Shown piece by piece: positions 47,925-57,959 of a DNA stretch of 64,000 bases. This stretch comes from Kosakonia sp. H02 (lineage in GTDB: Bacteria > Pseudomonadota > Gammaproteobacteria > Enterobacterales > Enterobacteriaceae), in the NCBI GenBank assembly GCA_030704225.1, contig CP131915.1:4216001-4280000 (forward strand), given 5' to 3'. The position numbers and the translations under genes were made by a program. Below the pieces are notes generated by a model, which searched no databases, was not told the origin of the DNA, and saw only the letters and a program-made list of their open reading frames with translations. Position 1 is the first letter of the stretch, and every line of letters begins with the position of its first letter.

Positions 47925-48330
47925 ATGCTTTGGGCGTTTGCTGCGCAGTGATAAACGTAAAAAGCCCGTTAAGACCGACACGTAGCAGAAAAAGATCAAA
48001 CTCTTTTAACTGTTCCGCCGTCATTAAATCCAGCGTCCGGTTGATTCTCTGCCTTGCGCCACTGTCGCTCAGATAGGGCGCAGCGGGATCTGCAAGCGAC
48101 GTTAATGTGGCACGCTGACGCATGGCGGGCATTTTCATCACCACGCCTGTGACCTCTTTCGTCATCAGAATATTTCTGGCGCGACCGCCTTTAACGCCGG
48201 GCATACTCTCGGTTTTCCACTTCAATTTTTTGACCCAGCGGTTAATGGTCTGCCGGGTCACGCCGAGAAGCTCTGCTAACTCACCGGTGGTCATTTTTTC
48301 TGGTAATTTCATCATGTTATTTTTGGCCAC
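47923..48330 (-). CDS. yfeD: YfeD, putative DNA-binding protein (DUF1323)
   Basis: A 135-aa basic protein with an N-terminal MerR/excisionase-like helix-turn-helix (MTTGELAELLGVTRQTINRW). Homologous in layout to its neighbour YfeC; the two overlap by 14 bases. In E. coli yfeC-yfeD lie between alaX-alaW and gltX, the order retained here apart from the large block inserted next to gltX. Target unknown. Confidence 0.82.
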   Translation of the reverse strand: MAKNNMMKLPEKMTTGELAELLGVTRQTINRWVKKLKWKTESMPGVKGGRARNILMTKEVTGVVMKMPAMRQRATLTSLADPAAPYLSDSGARQRINRTLDLMTAEQLKEFDLFLLRVGLNGLFTFITAQQTPKA

Positions 48331-48676
48331 GGATCCCCAGACGTTGCAACAGGCCGGATATGCCGTCGCGTAATAATAACGAGGAAAGCTCTCTTTGCTC
48401 AGCCTCTGTCATCTCTTTTGCCAACCTGACGAGCAGCGCCTCAAGCGAGGTGTCATTACTGGAAAAGGTGGGGGTAGAGATATCCTCTGTGCGCTGGGCG
48501 CTGCGGATAAAAGCACGAACCTGCTCATTCACATGAACCAGGCGGGCTTTTCCACCCTGTACGCCAGGCTTTGGTGACGTCACCCAACCCTCTTTGCGCA
48601 CCCATTTATTGATAGTTTGCCGACTATATCCCGTAAGAGTGGCTAACTCTTCTGGCGTCATTCGTTCCTTGAGCAT
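48317..48676 (-). CDS. yfeC: YfeC, putative DNA-binding protein (DUF1323)
   Basis: A 119-aa paralogue of YfeD with HTH MTPEELATLTGYSRQTINKW followed by WVTSPKPGVQGGKARLVHVN and a helical C-terminus. First gene of a two-gene unit, translationally coupled to yfeD. Target unknown. Confidence 0.83.
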   Translation of the reverse strand: MLKERMTPEELATLTGYSRQTINKWVRKEGWVTSPKPGVQGGKARLVHVNEQVRAFIRSAQRTEDISTPTFSSNDTSLEALLVRLAKEMTEAEQRELSSLLLRDGISGLLQRLGIRGQK

Positions 48677-48835
48677 GTAATTTCCCGAATTGTTGTAAGG
48701 GTAATTAGTGGCGTATGTTATAGCACCAATTTACAGGAAAATGTGACACGTTTAACTCATGGCTGCGAGGATGTTCGCAAGCTGATTCAATTGCCTGCTT
48801 TTTCAGCGGTTGGCTAATGCCGGGCGATTTTGCCG

Positions 48836-48864
48836 TTGACACCTGGCAAGGGGTTTCATATTAT
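48836..48864 (+). promoter_or_regulatory. tRNA-Ala array promoter
   Basis: Consensus TTGACA (48836-48841), 17 bases, TATTAT (48859-48864), then GC-rich discriminator GCCGCCCG typical of stringently controlled stable-RNA promoters. The region from yfeC to here (48677-48835) is otherwise without features. Confidence 0.88.
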
Positions 48865-48896
48865 GCCGCCCGTCAACACGACACGCTTTACGCAAT

Positions 48897-48972
<76 letters not shown>

Positions 48973-49013
48973 AATTCCGAACCCAACGGAGTTGGTGCGT
49001 AAAGTAAAATTGT

Positions 49014-49089
<76 letters not shown>

Positions 49090-49130
49090 AATTCCGAACC
49101 CAACGGAGTTGGTGCGTAAAGTAAAATTGT

Positions 49131-49206
<76 letters not shown>

Positions 49207-49247
49207 AATTCCGAACCCAACGGAGTTGGTGCGTAAAGTAAAATTGT

Positions 49248-49323
<76 letters not shown>

Positions 49324-49333
49324 AATTCCAGAC

Positions 49334-49359
49334 CCTCGCGTTTTACGCGGGGTTTTTTT
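49334..49359 (+). terminator. tRNA-Ala array terminator
   Basis: Stem CCTCGCG / CGCGGGG (one G-U pair) with loop TTTTA, followed by seven T residues. Confidence 0.85.
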
Positions 49360-49538
49360 GTTTATACGTCCTTTATTTTTTTCTGTCAGAACGTTTGAAT
49401 TTTTCATTATGAAGCCGTTGCGAAGTAAGGGCTCAGTAATGACGGATGTTCTCCGTTCTGATAACTTGATTCACCTCGTGAATAAACCTATTATTCATAG
49501 TACTTATTATTGACCTTCCCTGATCCTGTAACTATTTG
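49360..49538. other. pdeA upstream region
   Basis: AT-rich, non-coding. No clear promoter or ribosome site; the start of pdeA is weakly defined (see there). Confidence 0.4.
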
Positions 49539-51713
49539 ATGAAACACAATTACGTGAGGAAGTTTCTGCTTGCGTTAATACTGTGCGTGGTGGCTATTCC
49601 GGTTTCACGTTTTATTTCACCGCGAACTATTGTTGACGCCAGCAGTGTTTACCTCGCCTGGTTACCTTTAAGTGTAACGCTGGCAATTATTTTATTATTT
49701 GGCCGACATGGGATCCTGCCGGTTATCATTGGTTTTGCCCTGATAAACGAGAGTTTTTTACACCTTCCTTATGGCGAAGCGGCAGTGCTTCTATTCTGTC
49801 AGTTGTTCTCAGTGTTGCTGGTATGCGCCATTGTACGCTGGCAGCTTGGCACCCGCTGGCGGCACGGTATTCCTAATAAAAATATGGGGGTACGCATTTT
49901 TTGGATGGGGTTTATGGCGCCGATTGGCATAAAAACCTCTATGTACATCGCCGGTGCCTGGCTTAACTATCCCATGCATATATCGAATTTTTTTGGCGCC
50001 GGTTCGGTTATTTATTCCATCATTGATATTCAGAGTCTGATTTGTGCGGCGTTGATTTTTACCATGATTGTTTATTATCCCATGCGGATGATCCTCAACC
50101 CGCGTTTTGCCCGTGCATTCTGGCTTCGCAGTGTTATGCCCTGTTTAAGCAAGAAAAAGCGTTTATTTTCCCTGTGCTGGCTGGCGACATTAATTGCGAC
50201 GGTTATTATTTTGTGCGCGCCGTATAAATCCGACTATATAGCCGGTTATCTGGTGCCGATAATTTTTATTATATTCACGTTTGGTATTAGCAGGTTAACC
50301 CCCTCATTTATTAACTTATGCTGGGGCGCGTCTGCCTTTATGTTATTGGCCTATAACAATAATTTCTTTCATGGTGTTCGCTCGGATTATTCGCTGGCGT
50401 TTGTTATGTCGGTGCTGATCTGTTTTACCATTTCCCTGCTGTATATGACGCGAGTCTTTAGCCGGAGTCTGTGGCTGAAAAGGCGCTGGCAGGCACAGGC
50501 AATGAGCGACCCGTTAACCGGCTTACCTAATCTACGGGCGCTGGAAAAACAGATCGGGCGGCAGTCCAACGGCATCGTGTGCTGTTTGCACATGAAAAAT
50601 CTGGAATTCCTCAGCCGCCATTTCGGCATGATGATGCGCGTGCATGTCAAACGCAGCGTCACGCAGACGCTTCAGCCGCTATTGCACGATGGCGAGCGTT
50701 TTTTCCAGCTCCCCGGCAGCGAGCTCCTGTTGATACTCAACGGCCCGGAAACGCTGGCGCGCTTGCATCATATGCTGGATTACCTCAACAGCCGCCGCAT
50801 TTACTGGAACAATACTGGCCTTGAAATTGAGTTTGGTGCTTCCTGGGGAGAACTGCATGGCAGTGGAGAAACGTTGCACCAAACGCTGGGGCAATTAAGC
50901 TGGCTTTCCGAGCAGGCAAGCGCTGAAAACCAGGTGCTGGCGCTGACTAACAGTTTGCAGGTGGTTAATGACCAGACCACGGAGCGCGTGTTACAGCTTA
51001 ATAAAGTTAAACGGGCGCTGGATGAAGGCGGCATCATGCTGTATGCGCAGCCGATTGTCGATGCCAACGGGCAGGGCTATCACGAAGTATTGACGCGGCT
51101 GCTGAGCGAAGGGCAAATCATGACGCCGGATCTGTTTATCCCGGTGATCGCGCAGTTTAATCTGGGGGCGCGTTTCGATATGCAAGTGGTGGAAAGCTTG
51201 CTGCAATGGATGCAGGCGCATCCGCAACCTACTCTCTGTGCGCGCTTCTCGGTCAATTTAATGCCGCTGACCTTAATGCAAAAGTCGTTTGCCAACGAAT
51301 TTCTGGCGCTTTTCGAGCGTTATTCAGTCGCTCCACAGGAAGTCATTATCGAGATAACGGAAGAGCAGGCCTTTTCGAATTCGGAAGTGAGCATTCTCAA
51401 TATCACGCAATTGCGCCAGGCGGGCTTCAAAATTGCCATTGACGATTTCGGTACTGGCTATGCCAACTTTGAGCGTCTTAAACGCGTGCAGGCGGATATC
51501 ATTAAAATTGATGGCTGCTTCGTGCGCGATATTCTGCATGATAAGCAGGACGCAATGATCGTGAAGGCGATTTGTGAACTGGCGAAGGCGAAGTCGCTCA
51601 GCGTGGTCGCCGAGTTTGTAGAAAACGAGGCGCAGCGCGAAATATTACTGAATGCGGGTGTGGATTATCTGCAAGGGTATTTATTGGGTAAGCCGCAGCC
51701 GTTAGGGGCATAA
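49539..51713 (+). CDS. pdeA: Cyclic-di-GMP phosphodiesterase PdeA (YfeA)
   Basis: Membrane protein of about 724 aa: N-terminal MASE1-like multi-helix sensor (to about residue 310), degenerate GGDEF domain (PGSELLLIL in place of GGDEF, so probably no cyclase activity) and a C-terminal EAL domain. Catalytic EAL residues are conserved: EVLTRLL at about 516, EITEEQ, IDDFGTGYANF at about 634, KIDG and LQGYLLGKP. It hydrolyses c-di-GMP. The start is ATG 49539 or TTG 49536; no strong ribosome site. Position between alaWX and nupC as in E. coli. Confidence 0.9.
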   Translation: MKHNYVRKFLLALILCVVAIPVSRFISPRTIVDASSVYLAWLPLSVTLAIILLFGRHGILPVIIGFALINESFLHLPYGEAAVLLFCQLFSVLLVCAIVRWQLGTRWRHGIPNKNMGVRIFWMGFMAPIGIKTSMYIAGAWLNYPMHISNFFGAGSVIYSIIDIQSLICAALIFTMIVYYPMRMILNPRFARAFWLRSVMPCLSKKKRLFSLCWLATLIATVIILCAPYKSDYIAGYLVPIIFIIFTFGISRLTPSFINLCWGASAFMLLAYNNNFFHGVRSDYSLAFVMSVLICFTISLLYMTRVFSRSLWLKRRWQAQAMSDPLTGLPNLRALEKQIGRQSNGIVCCLHMKNLEFLSRHFGMMMRVHVKRSVTQTLQPLLHDGERFFQLPGSELLLILNGPETLARLHHMLDYLNSRRIYWNNTGLEIEFGASWGELHGSGETLHQTLGQLSWLSEQASAENQVLALTNSLQVVNDQTTERVLQLNKVKRALDEGGIMLYAQPIVDANGQGYHEVLTRLLSEGQIMTPDLFIPVIAQFNLGARFDMQVVESLLQWMQAHPQPTLCARFSVNLMPLTLMQKSFANEFLALFERYSVAPQEVIIEITEEQAFSNSEVSILNITQLRQAGFKIAIDDFGTGYANFERLKRVQADIIKIDGCFVRDILHDKQDAMIVKAICELAKAKSLSVVAEFVENEAQREILLNAGVDYLQGYLLGKPQPLGA

Positions 51714-51738
51714 AAAAACCGGGGAAATCCCCGGTTTT
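51712..51738. terminator. Bidirectional terminator between pdeA and nupC
   Basis: Perfect 8-bp stem AACCGGGG / CCCCGGTT with loop AAAT, A-run on the left and T-run on the right; serves both convergent genes. Confidence 0.88.
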
Positions 51739-51756
51739 AGATGTCAGCAGGGCGAA

Positions 51757-52944
51757 TTAAATCACCAGTGCCGCAATGGCCGCAGACAGCACGCTCACCA
51801 GCGTGGAGCCGTAAACCAGTTTCAGACCAAAGCGGGAAACCACGTTGCCTTGCTCTTCGTTCAGGCCTTTGATCGCGCCCGCGATAATGCCGATAGAGGA
51901 GAAGTTGGCAAAGGAGACGAGGAAGACCGACAGGATGCCTTCCGAACGCGGTGAGAGGTTAGCCGCAACTTTTTGCAGATCCATCATCGCCACGAATTCG
52001 TTCGACACCAGTTTGGTTGCCATGATACTGGCGACTTGCAGCGCTTCGTGAGCCGGTACGCCCAGCACCCATGCAATCGGGTAGAAGAGGTAACCGAGAA
52101 TGCCCTGGAAGGAGATGCCCAGTACGGCAGCGAACAGCGCGTTAAGGCCGGAAATCAGCGCGATAAAACCAATCAGCATCGCCGCAACGATAATCGCTAC
52201 TTTGAAACCCGCCAGAATGTATTCACCCAGCATTTCAAAGAAACTCTGACCTTCGTGCAGTTTCGCCATTTGCAGGTTTTCTTCGCTTTCGTCCACGCGG
52301 TACGGGTTGAGCAGCGAGAGCACGATAAAGGTACTGAACATGTTCAGCACCAGCGCCGCGACCACATATTTCGGTTGCAGCATGGTCATATACGCGCCGA
52401 CGATGGACATCGAAACCGTAGACATCGCCGTTGCGGCCATGGTGTACATGCGGTTCTGCGACATTTTGCCGAGGATATCTTTATAGGCAATAAAGTTTTC
52501 AGATTGGCCGAGGATCAGTGAACTGACGGCGTTAAAGGATTCCAGTTTGCCCATGCCGTTGACTTTTGACAGCACCGTACCGATAGCGCGGATAATAATC
52601 GGCAGTACGCGGATGTGTTGCAAAATACCAATCAGCGCGGAAATAAAGACAATCGGGCAGAGCACTTTCAGGAAGAAGAACGCCAGACCTTCGTCATTCA
52701 TTTTACCGAATACGAAATTTGTCCCTTCGTTGGCAAAGCCGAGCAGCTTTTCAAACATCTCTGAGAAGCCTTTAACGAAACCCAGGCCAATATCAGAGTT
52801 AAGGAAGAACCAGGCCAGTAAAACTTCAATAACCAGCAATTGAATAACAAAGCGAATGCGGATCTTTTTGCGATCGCTGCTCACAAGCAAGGCAAGCAGC
52901 GCTACAACAGCAAGCGCCAGAACAAAGTGCAGAACGCGGGACAT
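51757..52944 (-). CDS. nupC: Nucleoside permease NupC
   Basis: Proton-coupled concentrative nucleoside transporter (CNT family) of 395 aa, with about ten membrane segments and the family core [13 protein letters not shown]. The start [15 protein letters not shown] at 52944 matches the E. coli N-terminus; an extension to 52983 is rejected. It takes up pyrimidine nucleosides and adenosine. Confidence 0.96.
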   Translation of the reverse strand: MSRVLHFVLALAVVALLALLVSSDRKKIRIRFVIQLLVIEVLLAWFFLNSDIGLGFVKGFSEMFEKLLGFANEGTNFVFGKMNDEGLAFFFLKVLCPIVFISALIGILQHIRVLPIIIRAIGTVLSKVNGMGKLESFNAVSSLILGQSENFIAYKDILGKMSQNRMYTMAATAMSTVSMSIVGAYMTMLQPKYVVAALVLNMFSTFIVLSLLNPYRVDESEENLQMAKLHEGQSFFEMLGEYILAGFKVAIIVAAMLIGFIALISGLNALFAAVLGISFQGILGYLFYPIAWVLGVPAHEALQVASIMATKLVSNEFVAMMDLQKVAANLSPRSEGILSVFLVSFANFSSIGIIAGAIKGLNEEQGNVVSRFGLKLVYGSTLVSVLSAAIAALVI

Positions 52945-53237
52945 ATTTGCTCCAAATATGAGACGGGTAGGAATTTCGTGCACATTCTATGCAACAAGAC
53001 AAAAGAAAACGAGATCAAAAACACACTATATTAATGACCTGTGACCAGACGCAAAATTAGTGATCAAACATACATTTCCGCTATGTTAATAAAGTCCGTG
53101 AAAAGTTGCGTTACGCTGCTAGACTCTTAACATAACGCTGCGGCTAATGTTGTTGCCGCCGTCACCATCCTTGACTTTCAACCTTTCTATCGTTCCCGGC
53201 TATCAGAGAAATCAAGCAAACCCATTTAAGCGATCTT
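52945..53237. other. nupC-mntH divergent region (nupC side)
   Basis: Non-coding. It should contain the nupC promoter (CytR/CRP-controlled in E. coli). TTGATCACTAATTTT-type dyads around 53050-53070 are possible CRP-like sites but none is convincing. Confidence 0.4.
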
Positions 53238-53255
53238 GATAATCATTCTCATTTT
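53238..53255 (+). promoter_or_regulatory. Fur box of mntH
   Basis: GATAATCATTCTCATTTT matches the Fur-box pattern and lies 43-60 bases before mntH, as in E. coli where Fur represses mntH. Confidence 0.8.
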
Positions 53256-53264
53256 GGTAGCATG

Positions 53265-53286
53265 AAACATAGCAAAGGCTATATTT
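53265..53286 (+). promoter_or_regulatory. MntR box of mntH
   Basis: Inverted repeat with arms AAACATAGC and GCTATATTT around AAAG, close to the known MntR site of enterobacterial mntH. Manganese-bound MntR would repress here. Confidence 0.82.
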
Positions 53287-53297
53287 AGGGGCAAAAA

Positions 53298-54536
53298 ATG
53301 AACAGTAGTCGCGTTGAGAGTAGTAACGGGCGAGCAGCGCGCAAATTACGGTTTGCATTAATGGGACCTGCGTTCATTGCGGCGATCGGCTATATCGATC
53401 CGGGTAACTTTGCCACCAATATTCAGGCGGGGGCCACTTTCGGCTACCAGCTATTGTGGGTTGTTGTCTGGGCTAACCTGATGGCGATGCTTATCCAACT
53501 GATGTCCGCCAAACTGGGCATTGCCACCGGGAAAAACCTTGCTGAGCAGATCCGCGATCACTATCCGCGCCCGCTGGTGTGGTTTTATTGGGTGCAGGCA
53601 GAAATTATTGCCATGGCGACGGATCTCGCGGAATTTATCGGCGCGGCCATTGGTTTCAAGCTGATCCTCGGCGTGTCGCTGCTGCAAGGTGCGGTGCTGA
53701 CCGGGATCGCCACGTTCCTGATTTTAATGCTGCAACGGCGCGGGCAAAAACCGCTGGAAAAAGTGATCGGCGGCCTGCTGCTGTTTGTTGCGGCGGCGTA
53801 TATCGTTGAGTTGATCTTTTCACAGCCGAAACTCGCTGCGCTGGCGAAAGGCGTGGTTATCCCGTCATTGCCGGGAACGGAGGCTGTTTTCCTTGCCGCT
53901 GGTGTGCTGGGTGCGACCATCATGCCGCACGTTATTTATCTTCACTCTTCCCTGACGCAGCATTTGCATCAGGGAACGCAGCGCGAGCGCTATTCGGCAA
54001 CCAAATGGGATGTCGGGCTGGCAATGACCATTGCCGGGTTTGTTAACCTGGCGATGATGGCAACGGCGGCGGCGGCATTCCATTTTAATGGGCATACTGG
54101 CGTGGCCGATCTCGATCAGGCTTATTTAACGCTGGAACCGCTGTTAAGCCATGCAGCTGCGACCATTTTTGGCCTCAGCCTGGTGGCGGCGGGCCTCTCT
54201 TCAACCGTTGTCGGTACGCTTGCCGGACAAGTGGTGATGCAGGGTTTCGTGCGTTTTCATATCCCGCTGTGGGTGCGCCGCACCATCACCATGATGCCGT
54301 CGTTTATTGTTATCTGGCTGGGGCTGGATCCGACGCGCATTCTGGTGATGAGCCAGGTGCTGCTGAGCTTTGGTATTGCGCTGGCGCTGGTGCCGCTGCT
54401 GATTTTTACCAGTAAGCAAGATTTAATGGGCGAGTTGGTAAACAGTACTCTGGTAAGACGCACAGGGTGGGTGATTGTCGCGCTGGTGGTTGGGTTAAAT
54501 AGCTGGCTGCTGGTAGGGACAATAGCGGAGTTGTAA
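53298..54536 (+). CDS. mntH: Manganese transporter MntH (NRAMP)
   Basis: Proton-dependent Mn(II)/Fe(II) importer of 412 aa with 11 helices. Metal-site motifs are intact: helix 1 [12 protein letters not shown] (DPGN) and helix 6 [15 protein letters not shown] (MPH). Controlled by the Fur and MntR sites just upstream. Confidence 0.97.
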   Translation: MNSSRVESSNGRAARKLRFALMGPAFIAAIGYIDPGNFATNIQAGATFGYQLLWVVVWANLMAMLIQLMSAKLGIATGKNLAEQIRDHYPRPLVWFYWVQAEIIAMATDLAEFIGAAIGFKLILGVSLLQGAVLTGIATFLILMLQRRGQKPLEKVIGGLLLFVAAAYIVELIFSQPKLAALAKGVVIPSLPGTEAVFLAAGVLGATIMPHVIYLHSSLTQHLHQGTQRERYSATKWDVGLAMTIAGFVNLAMMATAAAAFHFNGHTGVADLDQAYLTLEPLLSHAAATIFGLSLVAAGLSSTVVGTLAGQVVMQGFVRFHIPLWVRRTITMMPSFIVIWLGLDPTRILVMSQVLLSFGIALALVPLLIFTSKQDLMGELVNSTLVRRTGWVIVALVVGLNSWLLVGTIAEL

Positions 54537-54556
54537 TTTCAGTGCCGTAAATAAAA

Positions 54557-54588
54557 TGCCCGGTGGCGCTATATGCTTACCGGGCCTG
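54557..54588. repeat. REP-like palindrome
   Basis: GCCCGGTGGCGCTATATGC followed by TTACCGGGCCTGCA has the form of enterobacterial REP elements: 7-bp outer stem GCCCGGT / ACCGGGC and the TTACC...GGCCT end. It lies between convergent mntH and ypeC. Confidence 0.6.
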
Positions 54589-54624
54589 CAACCTCTTCAC
54601 GAAACCTGTTCCGGGCAAAAAAAC

Positions 54625-54951
54625 TTAATGGTGATGCCCGTGACCGCGTCCTGGGCCGCGATGATCGTCGCGGTCGCGCCAGCCTTCACGGTAGCCGCGC
54701 GCATACGCATCACGTTTATCCCAGCCGCGATGCAGGCCGCGATCATGTCTGTGCCAGCGGTTGCCGCGCCATTCATAGTTACGGCCCCAGTAATCGCGGT
54801 CGCGCCAGTGTCCACCATCCCAGTAGTTACCATAGTTATCGCGATCGCCAATTTGTAATTTTACAGACGGCAACAGGGTGATTTCGCCAGCATTAGCGAC
54901 CAGCGGCGCTGAAGCCATTAATACTGCTGCCAGAATCAGTGACCTGAACAT
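54625..54951 (-). CDS. ypeC: YpeC (DUF2502) periplasmic protein
   Basis: A 108-aa protein: signal peptide ending ANA, then [19 protein letters not shown] and a region very rich in Arg, Asp, Trp and His ([21 protein letters not shown] end). Matches E. coli YpeC. The His-rich tail could bind metal, but function is unknown. The start MFRSLIL at 54951 gives a proper signal peptide. Confidence 0.85.
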   Translation of the reverse strand: MFRSLILAAVLMASAPLVANAGEITLLPSVKLQIGDRDNYGNYWDGGHWRDRDYWGRNYEWRGNRWHRHDRGLHRGWDKRDAYARGYREGWRDRDDHRGPGRGHGHHH

Positions 54952-55073
54952 ACTCTTCTCCTTCACGATCGGGCCGGGACGGCCTGTGGCAGCAATACTA
55001 CGGGGCGGTTAAGCCCCATATTAGTGGCGTAACTCCTAAAACACCGCTGGCAGCATTTTTTGCTAAAATAGTG

Positions 55074-56072
55074 TTATTTCGCGCCGCTCAGAAGAGCGTC
55101 TATCTCATCGCACTCCTGTGCGCTGAATTGCCGGTTAGCCAGCATTCCCACCGCATCGTCCAGTTGGCTGGTTTTACTTGCGCCAATCAGCACCGACGTC
55201 ACTTTGTTATCGCGCAGCACCCAGGCCAGCGCCATTTGCGATAACTTCTGACCACGCCGCTGTGCCAGCGCATTCAGCGCCCGCACGGTGGCGAGCTTCT
55301 CTTCGGTAAGCTGATCCGGGTTGAGAAAGCGGCTGCCGCTCGCCGCGCGGGAATCTGCCGGAATGCCATGCAGATAGCGGTCGGTTAATTGCCCGCCTGC
55401 CAGCGGCGAAAACGCAATGCTGCCGACGCCTTTTTCCTGCAAAACGTCCAGCAACTCCGTTTCCACCCAACGTTCAAACAGGGAGTATTTGGGCTGATGG
55501 ATAAGGCACGGCGTCCCAAGATCATTGAGGATGTCGATAGCTTCGCGCGCCTGCGCCGCCGGGTAGTTGGACAGCCCGACATACAGCGCTTTACCCTGGC
55601 GCACAATCTGATCCAGCGCGCGCATCGTCTCTTTCAGCGGTGTTTCGGGATCCGGGCGGTGATGATAGAAGATATCAACATACTCAATACCCATCCGGCG
55701 CAGGCTTTGATCGAGGCTGGCAATCAGATATTTACGCGATCCCCAGTCGCCATACGGCCCGTCCCACATGGTGTAACCGGCTTTACTGGAGATAATCAAT
55801 TCATCCCGGTAAGGCCGAAAATCTTCCTGCAAAATGCGGCCAAAGTTGCTCTCAGCAGAGCCGGGCGGTGGCCCATAGTTATTGGCCAAATCAAAATGGG
55901 TGATGCCGAGATCGAAGGCGTGGCGCAGCAGTTGTCGGCTATTTTCCAGAAGCGTTGCATCGCCAAAGTTATGCCACAAACCGAGCGACACTGCCGGGAG
56001 CTTCAACCCGCTGTCACCACAGCGTTGATAAACCATTTTTTGATAGCGTGCAGGATCCGCCATATAAACCAT
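55074..56072 (-). CDS. Aldo-keto reductase (YghZ/Gpr-like)
   Basis: NADPH-dependent aldo-keto reductase of about 332 aa, similar to E. coli L-glyceraldehyde-3-phosphate reductase (YghZ): GLWHNFGDA, HFDLANNYGPPPGSAE (catalytic Asp, Tyr), SSKAGYTMW (Lys), DIFYHHRPD (His). The start at 56072 has AAGGAG upstream. It occupies the place between ypeC and glk where E. coli has the channel gene yfeO. Divergent from glk. Confidence 0.87.
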   Translation of the reverse strand: MVYMADPARYQKMVYQRCGDSGLKLPAVSLGLWHNFGDATLLENSRQLLRHAFDLGITHFDLANNYGPPPGSAESNFGRILQEDFRPYRDELIISSKAGYTMWDGPYGDWGSRKYLIASLDQSLRRMGIEYVDIFYHHRPDPETPLKETMRALDQIVRQGKALYVGLSNYPAAQAREAIDILNDLGTPCLIHQPKYSLFERWVETELLDVLQEKGVGSIAFSPLAGGQLTDRYLHGIPADSRAASGSRFLNPDQLTEEKLATVRALNALAQRRGQKLSQMALAWVLRDNKVTSVLIGASKTSQLDDAVGMLANRQFSAQECDEIDALLSGAK

Positions 56073-56256
56073 GCAAAAACTCCTTTCTGAAGGGGGAACG
56101 CTAAAATGTTTAGACAAATTACCTGTCGTCTTAGGGCGTAATCTGTGACGAAGATCGATAATAGCGGGGCACTCATGTTATGGTCGTTGTCGTTACAGCG
56201 CCTTGAATTTACAGTGTGCCAAAGATTTATTCTGACTTTAGCGGAGCCGTAAAAGA

Positions 56257-57222
56257 ATGACAAAATATGCTTTAGTGGGAGACGTGGGCGGCACAAACGC
56301 GCGCTTAGCGTTGTGTGATGTCGACAGCGGTGAGATCTCCCGCGCCAAAACGTACTCCGGCCTTGACTACCCCAGCCTTGAAGCGGTTGTACGTGTTTAC
56401 CTCGAAGAACACAAAGTCGATGTGGAAGACGGATGCATCGCCATTGCTTGTCCCATCACCGGCGACTGGGTAGCAATGACCAACCATACCTGGGCCTTCT
56501 CCATTGCCGAAATGAAGGAAAATCTCGGCTTTGCGCATCTGGAAATTATTAACGATTTCACTGCCGTATCGATGGCGATCCCCATGCTCAAAGCTGAGCA
56601 TCTGATCCAGTTTGGCGGCGGTACGCCCGTCGATGGTAAGCCGATTGCGGTCTATGGTGCAGGAACCGGCCTTGGGGTCGCGCATCTGGTGCACGTTGAT
56701 AAGCGCTGGATAAGCCTGCCGGGCGAAGGTGGGCATGTGGATTTCGCGCCGAACAGCGAAGAAGAGGGGATTATTCTCGAAGAGCTACGTGCAGAAATCG
56801 GCCACGTTTCTGCTGAGCGCGTGCTCTCCGGGCCGGGGCTTATCAATCTGTACCGCGCAATTGTTAAATCAGACGGTCGCCTGCCGGAAAACCTGCAACC
56901 GAAAGACATCACCGAACGCGCCCTGGCGGATAGCTGCACCGATTGCCGCCGCGCGCTGTCGCTGTTCTGCGTCATTATGGGCCGTTTTGGCGGCAACCTG
57001 GCGCTGAATCTCGGCACTTTCGGCGGCGTCTATATTGCGGGTGGCATCGTGCCGCGCTTCCTCGATTTCTTCACCGCTTCCGGTTTTCGCAGCGCTTTTG
57101 AAGATAAAGGGCGTTTTAAAACCTACGTGCAGGATATTCCGGTTTATTTGATTGTGCACGATAACCCAGGCCTTCTCGGCTCCGGCGCGCATTTGCGCCA
57201 GACGCTGGGTTACTTCCTTTAA
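56257..57222 (+). CDS. glk: Glucokinase
   Basis: ATP-dependent glucose phosphorylation, 321 aa as in E. coli. Phosphate-binding [13 protein letters not shown] near the N-terminus, [22 protein letters not shown] and the [10 protein letters not shown] loop. The stop overlaps the end of convergent ypdB within TTTAAA. Confidence 0.97.
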   Translation: MTKYALVGDVGGTNARLALCDVDSGEISRAKTYSGLDYPSLEAVVRVYLEEHKVDVEDGCIAIACPITGDWVAMTNHTWAFSIAEMKENLGFAHLEIINDFTAVSMAIPMLKAEHLIQFGGGTPVDGKPIAVYGAGTGLGVAHLVHVDKRWISLPGEGGHVDFAPNSEEEGIILEELRAEIGHVSAERVLSGPGLINLYRAIVKSDGRLPENLQPKDITERALADSCTDCRRALSLFCVIMGRFGGNLALNLGTFGGVYIAGGIVPRFLDFFTASGFRSAFEDKGRFKTYVQDIPVYLIVHDNPGLLGSGAHLRQTLGYFL

Positions 57223-57947
57223 AGATTCATTAGCTGTCTGAATTCTTTAACTTTGCTGCGGCTGACGGGCACCTGAAAATCCAGGTCCCGCAGCCGCAAA
57301 ATATAGGTGTTGTTAAACCACGGTTCGATCTCGCGGATCTTATCCAGATTGACGCAGTACGAGCGATGGCAGCGAAAGAAGTGCGCGGTTGGCAGCTTGC
57401 TACAAAACTCCGTGATGTTCATCGGCATCACATAGGATTCCCGCTTCGTGTAGACAAACGTCATCTTCTCATGTGCCTCTGCATAATAAATATCGTGAAT
57501 ACTGGTGACGATAATGCGCTCATCTTTGACCAGATTGATGGTCGCATTCTCCCGTGACTGTGGGTTATTGGCCGTGCCGGTTTGCTGCTGCCAGGCGGTT
57601 TCAAGCTTTTGCAGCATATTGATGATGCGCGACTCCTGATACGGTTTCAGGATGTAGTCAAACGCTTCCAGTTCGAAGGCTTCAACCGCGTGCTCTTTCC
57701 AGGCGGTAATAAACACGATAAAGGGTTTGTGCGCAAACTGGCTGATGTTTTGCGCCAGCAGGACGCCATCCAGCGACGGAATGTTAATGTCGAGAAAAAT
57801 GACGTCCACTTTGTTGTGCTGTAAGTACTTCAGCACGTCGAGGCCGTCATCAAACGTGCCGACAATCTCCATCTGGCTGTGTTCTTTGATGAGCCAGCTC
57901 AACTCCTGTTGCGCCAGGATCTCATCTTCAACAATGATCGCTTTCAT
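57219..57947 (-). CDS. ypdB: LytTR response regulator YpdB
   Basis: Response regulator of 242 aa: receiver domain with phospho-acceptor Asp53 ([13 protein letters not shown]) and Lys in [10 protein letters not shown], then a LytTR DNA-binding domain ([15 protein letters not shown]). With YpdA it forms the pyruvate-responsive pair that in E. coli controls yhjX. Downstream of ypdA by 12 bases. Confidence 0.95.
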   Translation of the reverse strand: MKAIIVEDEILAQQELSWLIKEHSQMEIVGTFDDGLDVLKYLQHNKVDVIFLDINIPSLDGVLLAQNISQFAHKPFIVFITAWKEHAVEAFELEAFDYILKPYQESRIINMLQKLETAWQQQTGTANNPQSRENATINLVKDERIIVTSIHDIYYAEAHEKMTFVYTKRESYVMPMNITEFCSKLPTAHFFRCHRSYCVNLDKIREIEPWFNNTYILRLRDLDFQVPVSRSKVKEFRQLMNL

Positions 57948-57959
57948 CGGTCTCTCCTG

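Noticed and set aside
54556..54881. Plus-strand frames opposite ypeC rich in Ala/Val or Arg/His
   Set aside because: They mirror the repetitive Arg/Asp/Trp-rich ypeC sequence; ypeC itself has a signal peptide and a known homologue.
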